Below, piece by piece: positions 1 through 7,095 of a stretch of 13,598 nt of DNA. The number at the start of each line of letters is the position of its first letter. Position 1 is the stretch's first letter. The stretch spans positions 1-13,598 of the forward strand of contig JAFGIT010000348.1 in NCBI GenBank assembly GCA_016929465.1. Direction: 5' to 3'. Both the position numbers and the translations under genes were made by a program. The DNA comes from JAFGIT01 sp016929465 [NCBI: Candidatus Coatesbacteria bacterium] (GTDB lineage: Bacteria; B130-G9). A model generated the notes under the pieces. The model did no database searches. It had not been told where the DNA came from and was given only the letters and a program-made list of their open reading frames with translations.

Positions 1-99
1 GCCCCTACAGGTCGTATCTATCCCATTTGCGGAATCCATCAATCCCGCTTTCGATCCATTTATGGCACAGCCTCGGAAAGCCCACCCCACGCAGGCCGT

Positions 100-130
100 C
101 AATCCGCAATCCGCAATCCGCAATCCGCAA
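100..130. repeat. 7-bp tandem repeat (CAATCCG)n beside the miaB stop codon
   Basis: Four exact tandem copies of CAATCCG occupy 100-127, followed by a partial copy (CAA) that runs straight into the reverse-strand stop codon of miaB at 131-133. Read on the miaB strand the unit is CGGATTG. It lies outside the coding sequence, so changes in copy number would alter only the 3' flank. No hairpin or T-run typical of a terminator is seen here. Confidence 0.85.
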
Positions 131-1453
131 TTAAAGGATTCGCTTCGTGACTTTTCCTAAAAGGGTGCGTATGCCTGCCCCGGTTATCGTCACCTCGACC
201 AGCTCACCCACATCACACTTGTCGTGCGGCAGGTTGACTATGACGTGCTGTGGGGTCCTTCCGCATGGTGCCCCCTTGTCTTTCTTGCTGACGCCGTCTA
301 TCAGCACTTCCACCGTCTCGCCGACGAATCGCTTCAGCCGGTCGATGTGGTTCTGACGCTGGAGCGCAAGGAGTCTCTTGAAGCGGGCCTTGATGACCTC
401 GTCCGGGACGTCACTCATTAGGCTCGCAGCCTTTGTTCTTGGGCGGGTCGAATAGACGAAGCTGTATATGTTGTCGAACTGCGCCTTGCGAACTATCTCG
501 AGAGTGTCCTCAAAATCGGCCTCTGTCTCACCGGGAAATCCGACCATGATATCGGTCGAGATGAACGCCCCGGGAAGGTATTCCTTCAGCCAGGATACCT
601 TCTCCATGTATTGGCCCCTGGTGTAACCGCGATTCATCAGCCCAAGTATGCGGTCGGAGCCGGACTGCAGCGGAAGTGATATGTACGGCGCGAATGGCGG
701 ATTCACCATCATCCTGACCGTGTCGATACAAAGGTCCTTCGGGTGTGTGGTTATGAACCTTAAGCGCCGTATTCCACCGATGCTGGCGACTCTTTCGAGC
801 AGGTTGACGAAGCTGCATCCGTCATAGTCGTAGGCATTGACGTTCTGACCCAGGAGACAGATGTCGATGTAGCCTGAATCAGTTAATGATCTCACTTCAT
901 CGACGATGCTTTCTGGTCTCCGATGCTGAATCGGGCCTCTAACATAGGGGACGATGCAGTAGGTACAAAAATTGCTGCAGCCTCGAGAGATGGCGACATA
1001 GGCACTCCTTTTGTTGAGTCGACTCACGGTCTCCGCTTCGTAATCCCAGCTTGCGCAATCCTCTTCGAGCGCAAGTATCCCTCGTTCGCCGGCCGCGAGC
1101 CGCTCCAGCACCTCGGCAAGTCGTGAGACCGCCCTGGAACCGAGCACGAATTCTGCGAGATACGGTGCCTCAGTCAGTTTCTCCTGCATTTGCTGCGCTA
1201 CGCAGCCCATAATTCCCACGATTCTCCTGCCGCTCTTTCCCGCCACGTCCCTGGTAAAGTTGCAGAGCAGGGAGGTTGCCTTGACTTGTGCCTTGGCCCG
1301 CACGGAGCATGTGTTGAGCAGGACCAGGTCCGCGGATTCCGCGCTCTCCGCGAGTGAATATCCCGCCATTTCGAGCTGCCCCGCAGCGAGCTCGCTGTCG
1401 AGTTTGTTCATCTGACAGCCAAAAGTCAGAATGTAATAAGTCCGCTCAGTCAA
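131..1453 (-). CDS. miaB: tRNA-2-methylthio-N6-dimethylallyladenosine synthase (MiaB)
   Basis: This is a cytoplasmic radical-SAM methylthiotransferase. MiaB converts i6A37 to ms2i6A37 in tRNAs that read UNN codons. The N-terminal UPF0004 domain has the three cysteines that bind the auxiliary [4Fe-4S] cluster: C13 (GCQMN), C49 (NTCSVR) and C84 (GCVAQ). The radical-SAM domain has C159, C163 and C166 in the motif GCSNFCTYC. A TRAM RNA-binding domain fills about 375-440. The length of 440 residues is normal for bacterial MiaB. The start is TTG (reverse complement of 1451-1453), preceded by GGAAAG. No in-frame ATG or GTG lies between it and the upstream stop, and the next methionine (M15) lies beyond the essential C13, so the TTG is effectively forced. 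The related MtaB and RimO families are possible alternatives, but the GCQMN and NTCSVR motifs favour MiaB. The gene is monocistronic here, and no convincing promoter was found for it. Confidence 0.95.
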   Translation of the reverse strand: MTERTYYILTFGCQMNKLDSELAAGQLEMAGYSLAESAESADLVLLNTCSVRAKAQVKATSLLCNFTRDVAGKSGRRIVGIMGCVAQQMQEKLTEAPYLAEFVLGSRAVSRLAEVLERLAAGERGILALEEDCASWDYEAETVSRLNKRSAYVAISRGCSNFCTYCIVPYVRGPIQHRRPESIVDEVRSLTDSGYIDICLLGQNVNAYDYDGCSFVNLLERVASIGGIRRLRFITTHPKDLCIDTVRMMVNPPFAPYISLPLQSGSDRILGLMNRGYTRGQYMEKVSWLKEYLPGAFISTDIMVGFPGETEADFEDTLEIVRKAQFDNIYSFVYSTRPRTKAASLMSDVPDEVIKARFKRLLALQRQNHIDRLKRFVGETVEVLIDGVSKKDKGAPCGRTPQHVIVNLPHDKCDVGELVEVTITGAGIRTLLGKVTKRIL

Positions 1454-1616
1454 TTTCTTTCCATTTAATAGGTGTTGTCGATGGGTCAGGGATCAAGACG
1501 CCAAATCTAAACAGAGGCACCATAGCAGGAGTTTCAATATATATGAAGATTCAACTCTCAATCGAGCACTGAGAAATACACTGCAAGATTCGCCGGGGAT
1601 GAGTCTATCTTGCCAG

Positions 1617-1653
1617 GGGTGAACGGAGCATGCCTCCGAGGAGCTGTTCGCCC
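1617..1653. other. Imperfect stem-loop upstream of the repeat protein promoter
   Basis: GGGTGAAC (1617-1624) can pair with GTTCGCCC (1646-1653), giving 8 bp with one G-T wobble. It encloses a smaller hairpin, GGAG (1625-1628) with CTCC (1634-1637), around the loop CATGC. The heptamer GCATGCC occurs at 1628-1634 and again at 1654-1660. No T-run follows, so it is not a standard terminator. It lies upstream of the promoter at 1675, so on the plus strand it would act as DNA (a protein-binding site). On the minus strand it could fall in a long miaB leader. Confidence 0.4.
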
Positions 1654-1674
1654 GCATGCCGCCTGATACAGCTA

Positions 1675-1702
1675 TTGACTTAAAGCCCTAATAGTGTATA
1701 AC
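1675..1702 (+). promoter_or_regulatory. Predicted sigma70-type promoter of the repeat protein gene
   Basis: TTGACT (1675-1680) and TATAAC (1697-1702) are separated by 16 bp, and each matches the consensus at five of six positions. The -10 box sits inside the inverted repeat AGTGT-ATA-ACACT (1693-1705), which could be an operator for a repressor. The predicted transcript would start near 1709 and carry a leader of about 140 nt. Confidence 0.6.
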
Positions 1703-1848
1703 ACTGTCTAGTGCGTGAGTTGAGGGTGTGAATGTGAACTGCCTTGGGGAGGTGATGCTTTTAAGGTTGAGTGCTTTGTGGTTGTATGAGGAGTGCATTT
1801 GGGGCCTACTTCTGTAGAACCTGAACCAAACATGGAGGCGTTTATCAA

Positions 1849-4659
1849 ATGGTCAGAAAATATCTTTTAATCCTTTATGCGGTGTTGCTCTTGGTACCGG
1901 CAGTGTCTCTTGGCGACATGACAGGCGATCATCCGCCGGAAGACCTCGTATTCCAGGATACAGGACCTTACGGGGTCGAATACAGCACCATCCCCAACCT
2001 GGACAACACTGGCAACATCATCGGTCTATTTAATATTAATGGCATTCCGGCCGGCTCTCCTATTGTGAAAGCGTTTCTGTACCTCAACGGTGTGGAAATC
2101 GACAATCAATACCAGGGCGCGGGCGGCTCATTCAATTTCAACAATTTGCCGTGGAGAAATCCGGCGGACTACGTTGATACGCTCACGTTCAGCGATACGC
2201 TGCGATTCTACGCCACGGGCTATAAATGGGACGTTACAAGCTACGTAACGGGAGACGGCAGCTACGAGATCGTCATGAATGGCCCGATGTGGTGCCTGAG
2301 TGCATTCCTGGTTGTGGTATATGAAAACGAGGATCTCTCGCCTGTGATGGTGTCGATCACTATGGGTGAGGAGATACTTGGGCCTTCCGCGACCGGAGCT
2401 GCTGGCGGTGAGTCGCTGGTCCATATCCCGAACGTAGGTGCTGGAAATGGTCATCTGATTCTCTTCGGGGAGGGCTTGAGCGCTCCCAGTGGTGACGAAA
2501 CGATTCTATTCAACGGCAACGGCGGCAACGTTGATGTCTTCTATACACTCGGTCAGGCATTCGATGCAGGCGGAGTGGCCACACAGGACGGCGTGAATAT
2601 CGTCGGGCTGAGAGCTTTATACGATCTTCTCCTCTGGAAGATCGTGGTCCTTATATCGCCCGAAGGCGAGGAGCCGGACCCGATTGACAAGATAGAGGCG
2701 AAACTCGATAGAGACTTGCCCAGGATCGAGGAGAAACTCGACATCGACCTTCCGAGACTCGAAGAGAAGCTCGACAAGATCGATCCTGGCATCGTGGCGA
2801 TAGAGCGCAAGCTCGATGGCTTGGAAGACCTGAATATCGATGTCCTCATCGAGGGGATCACGAAGCTCGAGGAGAAGGCCGACAAGATTGGGCCCATTAC
2901 GGACCAGATCGAGGCGATCGAGGAGAAAATCGACAAGCACTTCGGCGACGTCTCATTCTATGAGATGGAGGAGAAGATCGATAACATCGGTGAAGACCTT
3001 TCGGATGGATTGCACCATCTGTATCAGATTCCGACGGCCGCTTCGATAGACGCTATCGAGGAGAAGCTGGACAAGATCGGTCCTGATGTATCGATGATTC
3101 TGTGGGACCAATTCGAGGGATTGCCGGCCGTGCTCGAGGCAATAGCTCACGGCAACGGCATGCTCGATTACCTCTACACGACCCATGCCACGATAGTCGT
3201 CACAGCGCTTCAGAACGCTGAAGAGAAGCTGGACGGGCTCGGATATTCAGTCGATATGATTCTGAATGACACGTCCTACGGGCTTGTGACGATCAATGCC
3301 GAGATAGCGAGGCTCGAGACGAAGCTGGACAACCAGCATGAGTGGTTCTACGGCTTCGACATGGACCTCGAGATGCTCGCTACACTTTGCACGATTACCA
3401 ACGGCAACATCTATTCCGTTGAGCGGAAGCTCGACGAGATGCAGCCCGATGTATCGGCGATTCTCTCGGGTCAACAAGAGCTCTTCCCCGCGATTCTGCA
3501 ATCTACCGCATATCTCGAAGCGAAGCTCGACGAGGGCGTTCTGCCAGGTATCGAGAAGATCATCGGAATGATTCACGAAGGTACCGAGGCCACTCTCGCC
3601 ATGATCGAGGCGAAGCTCGACGAAATGGGGCCGATGATCGAGGAACTGGGCGGCTATATGACCTACATCCCAGATATGTTTGGGCTAGTGCAGAGCAACT
3701 ATCAGCTGCTCTACGGCATCGAGGCCAAGCTGGATGGCGAAACGGGATTGGGTTATTCAATCGATATGCTCGAGGCCAAGATCGACCGATTTGAGCCGAA
3801 AATAGACACGATCCACAGCTACCAGCCTGATATCATCGGCCTGATCCAGGTCAACTACCAGGCCCTTGGCGCGATCGAGGCGAAGCTGGACGGCCAGGAA
3901 AGCGCTGTTGGCTATATCGAGGCGAAGCTCGATGATATGGACCCCAAGCTAGCAGAGATCTACAGCTATCAGCCGGACATCTACGGTGGCGTTATGGGCA
4001 ACAGCGAGGCTTTGGGCGCGATCGAAGCCAAGTTGGACAACCTGTCGCAGTATGAGCTCTGGCTGATTCCGGGTATTTATGAGGTAGTTGTCGGAACCGA
4101 AGATGCCATCTATGGCATCGAGACCAAGCTCGACGAGCACGTGATGCCGGGTCTCGAACTGATTGACGCCAAGCTCGACGGAGCGGAGCTCTGGAGACTG
4201 CCGACGACCTCAACGTTGGTGGCGATGATCTATCACGAGATACTGCCTTCCATCGAGAGCAAGCTCGATGAGTCGATCCCGGGTGCGATCGACACTGTGA
4301 AGGACAAGATCGACGAAGAGGTAATTCCTCCGCTCGGCGAGATTGAGTTCAAGATAGACCAGACCGAGCTGAAGCTTCTCAGTCTATTGCTTCGTCAAGA
4401 TCAGGAATGTCTGCCTCCGATGGCATTTACACCCACATCGATCAATCCGCACGGCAAACTGGAAGAGGTCATGGAGTTCGTCAGGATAACCCTCGAGAAC
4501 CTAATCGAGATGGGCTATCTAATCTACGACAGCAGGTCGTGGTCCGAGTACCAGATGGGTTTGACGGCCTACAATGAAGGTCAGTGGTATTACGCGGGCC
4601 ATCACTTCTGGGACGCTTACAAGTACGCAAGCTGTGACGCCAGCCCGCCACAGCAGTAG
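1849..4659 (+). CDS. Secreted protein with DUF3344-like N-terminal domain and 23 IExKLD repeats
   Basis: I do not recognise a characterised homologue. Residues 1-23 form a signal peptide: K4-Y5, a hydrophobic run, then a VSLGD cleavage region. Residues about 25-275 are beta-rich, with W127-DVTSYV and a hydrophobic FLVVVYE strand near 153-159. This pattern resembles DUF3344 domains of surface proteins (family-level inference). From I282 to D837 there are 23 copies of [ILVM]-E-x-K-[LI]-D. Spacings are 11, 11, 14 and 22 at first, mostly 30-38 in the middle, and 15, 30, 15, 15 at the end. Pro or Gly often follows a motif, so a single continuous coiled coil is unlikely. The last 85 or so residues form a small helical domain with a TPR-like helix (EGQWYYAGHHFWDAY). 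The start ATG has GGAGG (1834-1838) 10 nt upstream. The product is probably an exported filament, stalk or adhesin-like protein, but its function is unknown. Confidence 0.85.
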   Translation: MVRKYLLILYAVLLLVPAVSLGDMTGDHPPEDLVFQDTGPYGVEYSTIPNLDNTGNIIGLFNINGIPAGSPIVKAFLYLNGVEIDNQYQGAGGSFNFNNLPWRNPADYVDTLTFSDTLRFYATGYKWDVTSYVTGDGSYEIVMNGPMWCLSAFLVVVYENEDLSPVMVSITMGEEILGPSATGAAGGESLVHIPNVGAGNGHLILFGEGLSAPSGDETILFNGNGGNVDVFYTLGQAFDAGGVATQDGVNIVGLRALYDLLLWKIVVLISPEGEEPDPIDKIEAKLDRDLPRIEEKLDIDLPRLEEKLDKIDPGIVAIERKLDGLEDLNIDVLIEGITKLEEKADKIGPITDQIEAIEEKIDKHFGDVSFYEMEEKIDNIGEDLSDGLHHLYQIPTAASIDAIEEKLDKIGPDVSMILWDQFEGLPAVLEAIAHGNGMLDYLYTTHATIVVTALQNAEEKLDGLGYSVDMILNDTSYGLVTINAEIARLETKLDNQHEWFYGFDMDLEMLATLCTITNGNIYSVERKLDEMQPDVSAILSGQQELFPAILQSTAYLEAKLDEGVLPGIEKIIGMIHEGTEATLAMIEAKLDEMGPMIEELGGYMTYIPDMFGLVQSNYQLLYGIEAKLDGETGLGYSIDMLEAKIDRFEPKIDTIHSYQPDIIGLIQVNYQALGAIEAKLDGQESAVGYIEAKLDDMDPKLAEIYSYQPDIYGGVMGNSEALGAIEAKLDNLSQYELWLIPGIYEVVVGTEDAIYGIETKLDEHVMPGLELIDAKLDGAELWRLPTTSTLVAMIYHEILPSIESKLDESIPGAIDTVKDKIDEEVIPPLGEIEFKIDQTELKLLSLLLRQDQECLPPMAFTPTSINPHGKLEEVMEFVRITLENLIEMGYLIYDSRSWSEYQMGLTAYNEGQWYYAGHHFWDAYKYASCDASPPQQ
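2692..4359 (+). repeat. Array of 23 degenerate IExKLD-coding repeats
   Basis: The motifs begin at residues 282, 293, 304, 318, 340, 357, 373, 403, 457, 489, 524, 556, 586, 624, 641, 676, 690, 725, 757, 772, 802, 817 and 832 of the host protein. At DNA level many copies contain TCGAG-N6-CTCGA, so the coding repeat is itself an inverted repeat. The segment 3664-4038 holds the youngest-looking duplications, with periods of 52 and 49 residues. The variable spacing and coding constraint rule out a CRISPR array. Confidence 0.85.
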
Positions 4660-4682
4660 AGTCAACTGAATCCAATTGATTG

Positions 4683-4720
4683 TGCCCGGCGCGCTTCATG
4701 TGCGCCGGGCATTCTTTCCT
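4683..4720 (+). terminator. Rho-independent terminator-like hairpin after the repeat protein gene
   Basis: TGCCCGGCGC (4683-4692) pairs perfectly with GCGCCGGGCA (4702-4711). The stem can extend by a G-T wobble and a C-G pair to leave the 5-nt loop TTCAT. It is followed by TTCTTTCCT, which is T-rich but not a pure T-run. It begins 23 nt after the stop of the repeat protein gene and 68 nt before the ATG of the next gene, so it should end or attenuate transcription there. Confidence 0.75.
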
Positions 4721-4750
4721 CTGCTACGAATAAAGGGGGACATTAGAAAC

Positions 4751-6037
4751 ATGCTCAGACGTTGGATGATAGTCATCGGGATAGGAGTCATCGCCTGTTT
4801 CGTCGTGGCAATCGCGGCATTCTCGTTAAGACTTGAGACCGCAGAATCACCATCCAAGTCATCCCCTCAGCCGGCCATCCCGTCGGTACCTACGAAGCAG
4901 CTTGCGCCACGTGAAGAATCGACAAAACCTATCATCAGGCTGGATCACAGCAAGGCTCAGCTTGTCGGTGGCGTTGAACGTGAGATGCCCACGGATCCGT
5001 CTCTAGATGGGCTTTCCGCGGAAGAATTGATCGATTTGCTGAATTCCAAGGACAACGAGAAGACGAAAAGCGCCGCCAGAAAGCTCGAATCGATGGCATC
5101 AGATGCAGTTCCCGCACTTATTAAACGTCTCTCTGAGACATTCACCAACGACGGCAAATTCAACAAACTCCGGTGGTGGTGCGTCAATACCCTGGGAAAC
5201 ATCAAAGACGAAAGGGCGACGGACGTCCTCGTGAAATGCGCCGCATTGGATAGCGATCCTCACACACGTTGGCGCTCAATCTGGGCTCTGAACGTTATCC
5301 GGGAGGACCGTCGAATTGACCTGCTCAGGGAGTACCTCTCGAGTGATGACGTGGTGGTCCGTTTCAACGCGGCGACGGCTTTGAGCACAATGGATGTGGA
5401 TGACGGTGTCAAGGTAATCGAGGAGGCAACGAAGAGCAGCGATCACTGGCTTCGGTGGCAGGCGGTCTCTGCTCTTGGGAAGATCAAAAGCCCCGAGACG
5501 CTTCGTATCCTGGCCACGTGCCTGAAGGACCCATCGGACGGAATTCGACAAGAGGCCGCAATGTCGCTCGGGAGACTCGATGATCCCAATGCCATACCGC
5601 ATCTCGTGGAGGCGCTTTCTGACGAAAAGTCCGGCGTCAGGTGGCGTGCCGCACGATCCCTGGGACAGCTGAACGCGAAGAGCGCGATTCCCGAGCTGAA
5701 AAAATTGCTGGACGATCCTGATGGATCGGTCCGAGGCCAGACGGCTGTCGCACTTGGCGAAGTAGGATGCAAGGACCGGGACGTAGCGGCGAAGGTCATC
5801 GGAATACTCTCCGACCCTGATCGTGACGTCCGGAGTAAGGCTGCAATGGCCATCGGCAAGATCGGCGGACGCGAAGACATAGATGTAATCACAAAGTTGC
5901 TCGAAAGCGAGAAAGAAGACCGCGTCAGTAGAAGACTGGAGCGTTCATTACAGGCTCTTAAGGCCCAAGGTGGTCTCTCATCTCACGAACCAACGCAAGA
6001 TCAACGACATCTCATTCCAATCTCGGAGGCTGCTTGA
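4751..6037 (+). CDS. Membrane-anchored HEAT-repeat (PBS lyase-type) protein
   Basis: The open frame extends back to a TTG at 4676, but that stretch covers the terminator hairpin. The ATG at 4751, with GGGGGA (4735-4740) 10 nt upstream, gives a sensible 428-residue protein. It begins MLRRW followed by a hydrophobic segment at about 6-26, a signal anchor or uncleaved signal peptide. A Ser/Pro/Lys-rich linker follows. From about residue 141 to 408 there are eight to nine HEAT-like repeats of about 31 residues, with recurring R-W/x-x-A-x-x-x-LG and D-P-D/S elements (for example VRWRAARSLG). Such repeats form an alpha-solenoid scaffold for protein binding. Full enzymes of the bilin lyase type are not indicated. 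The stop overlaps the next gene by 4 nt, implying translational coupling with the PPIase. The solenoid probably faces the periplasm, and its partner is unknown. Confidence 0.85.
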   Translation: MLRRWMIVIGIGVIACFVVAIAAFSLRLETAESPSKSSPQPAIPSVPTKQLAPREESTKPIIRLDHSKAQLVGGVEREMPTDPSLDGLSAEELIDLLNSKDNEKTKSAARKLESMASDAVPALIKRLSETFTNDGKFNKLRWWCVNTLGNIKDERATDVLVKCAALDSDPHTRWRSIWALNVIREDRRIDLLREYLSSDDVVVRFNAATALSTMDVDDGVKVIEEATKSSDHWLRWQAVSALGKIKSPETLRILATCLKDPSDGIRQEAAMSLGRLDDPNAIPHLVEALSDEKSGVRWRAARSLGQLNAKSAIPELKKLLDDPDGSVRGQTAVALGEVGCKDRDVAAKVIGILSDPDRDVRSKAAMAIGKIGGREDIDVITKLLESEKEDRVSRRLERSLQALKAQGGLSSHEPTQDQRHLIPISEAA

Positions 6038-6930
6038 ATAATATGAATCATTCTGTCTTAAGCCGACTACTCATTCTGTCCATATCGGTTTCTCTTCTCG
6101 TCACCGTGATACCCTTCGTAGCGCATGGGGAGGAAGCCGCCAAAAAAGAAGACGATAAGGAGAGCAAGGTTCTGGCTCGTGTCGGTGATGAGGTGCTACT
6201 ACTCAGTGAATTCAACAGCAGCCTCGAGCTGATGCAGCTTGGTGAGAATGAGGAGATGACGCTCGAAAAGAAGCAGGCTCTAGTTGAAAACTGGGTACTC
6301 ACTCAGTTGATGGCGGCCGAGGCCCTGAAGCGCGGCTATGCGGACCGAGAGGAAGTGAAGTCCCGGATAGCCAAGAGCCGAGCGAAGATACTCTCCGAGT
6401 CGCTTCTCAGCGAGGAGTTGTCCAAGATAACCGCGACAGATGAGGATGTTGCTGCCTTCTACGGAGCCCACAAGGACCTATTCACGATTCCTGAGACGAT
6501 CAGCTTAGGTATCATCACCCTAAAGACGCAGGAACAGGCGGAAGCCGCCTTGAAGAGAATCTCCGGCGGTGAGGAATTCTCCCAGGTGGCAAAGGACGTC
6601 TCAATCGACAAATATCGCGACGAGGGCGGCAAGATGGGTTCCGTTGCGAAGTCGGAGAAGCTGCCTGAGTTCATTCGCGCCGCGTTCTACCTCCAGGAAG
6701 GCGGTCATAGCGACGTCATCAAATATAAAGACGACTATTGCATATTGAAGGTCTTCAGCAAGTCCCCGCCCAAGACCCTTAGCCTGGGCGAGCTTGGCGA
6801 GAAGCTCAAGGCGGCTGTGAAAAAGCATGCCCTTAGAGAGATGCGTGCGAAAGCAATCCAGGAGTTGGAGAAAGACCTGGAGAAGAAGACAACGGTCAAG
6901 AGGAATCTCGCCCTGCTCGGGGAAGAATAG
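6034..6930 (+). CDS. Exported PpiC/SurA-type parvulin peptidyl-prolyl cis-trans isomerase
   Basis: This protein probably isomerises prolyl bonds and chaperones exported proteins outside the cytoplasm. It has an N-terminal signal peptide (LLILSISVSLLV core, likely cleavage after AHG, near residue 32), then a helical SurA/PrsA-like N-terminal region (about 45-145), then a parvulin domain at about 150-245. That domain carries the family pattern G-E-E-F-S-Q-V-A-K-D-x-S and G-G-K-M-G, then L-P-E-F-I and A-F. A charged helical tail follows. Two starts are possible. TTG at 6034 has GGAGG (6025-6029) 4 nt upstream and overlaps the HEAT gene stop. ATG at 6043 is 13 nt from the same GGAGG. I prefer TTG on spacing, and the mature protein is the same either way. 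It is co-transcribed with the HEAT gene. Its length of 298 residues suits a single-parvulin PrsA/PpiC-like protein rather than full SurA with two domains. Confidence 0.9.
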   Translation: MNNMNHSVLSRLLILSISVSLLVTVIPFVAHGEEAAKKEDDKESKVLARVGDEVLLLSEFNSSLELMQLGENEEMTLEKKQALVENWVLTQLMAAEALKRGYADREEVKSRIAKSRAKILSESLLSEELSKITATDEDVAAFYGAHKDLFTIPETISLGIITLKTQEQAEAALKRISGGEEFSQVAKDVSIDKYRDEGGKMGSVAKSEKLPEFIRAAFYLQEGGHSDVIKYKDDYCILKVFSKSPPKTLSLGELGEKLKAAVKKHALREMRAKAIQELEKDLEKKTTVKRNLALLGEE

Positions 6931-7014
6931 GCGATACCCTGGCATCTGGCCCGAACTGCTATCTCTGGAATCAGCAGTCCTGTTCTCTGGCTCTGATACT
7001 GAGAACCGAATCAC

Positions 7015-7042
7015 TTGACTGGCCATTTGAACTCCTCATAAT
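7015..7042 (+). promoter_or_regulatory. Predicted promoter of the ATPase-TOPRIM gene
   Basis: TTGACT (7015-7020) and CATAAT (7037-7042) are 16 bp apart. This is the same -35 box and spacing as the promoter at 1675. It lies in the 165-bp gap after the PPIase gene and would give a leader of about 47 nt. No clear terminator was seen after the PPIase stop, so some read-through is also possible. The only inverted repeat there is GTTCTC (6982-6987) with GAGAAC (7001-7006), with a 13-nt loop. Confidence 0.55.
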
Positions 7043-7095
7043 GGTGGACAAAGAGAGACTGCGACCTAAGAGAATATGGGCTCGGACATCAGGGC

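Larger units (their letters stand above)
1454..1848. other. Divergent intergenic region between miaB and the repeat protein gene
   Basis: This 395-bp non-coding region separates two divergently transcribed genes. It holds a stem-loop at 1617-1653, a sigma70-type promoter at 1675-1702 for the rightward gene, and a 5' leader of about 140 nt containing a possible 20-codon ORF (1755-1817). I see no tRNA or transposon remnant. No minus-strand promoter for miaB reached a believable match. Confidence 0.7.

Noticed and set aside
2553-2940. Minus-strand open frames opposite the IExKLD array
   Set aside because: They are Ser- or Leu-rich antisense shadows created by the repeated codons and have no start context.
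2692-4359. CRISPR or other non-coding repeat array
   Set aside because: Spacing is variable, repeat length is about 18 bp with synonymous changes, and the reading frame is open throughout.
4676-4750. Upstream extension of the HEAT protein to a TTG at 4676
   Set aside because: The extra 25 codons run through the GC-rich terminator hairpin, lack a ribosome site, and would put the signal anchor internal. The ATG at 4751 has GGGGGA upstream.
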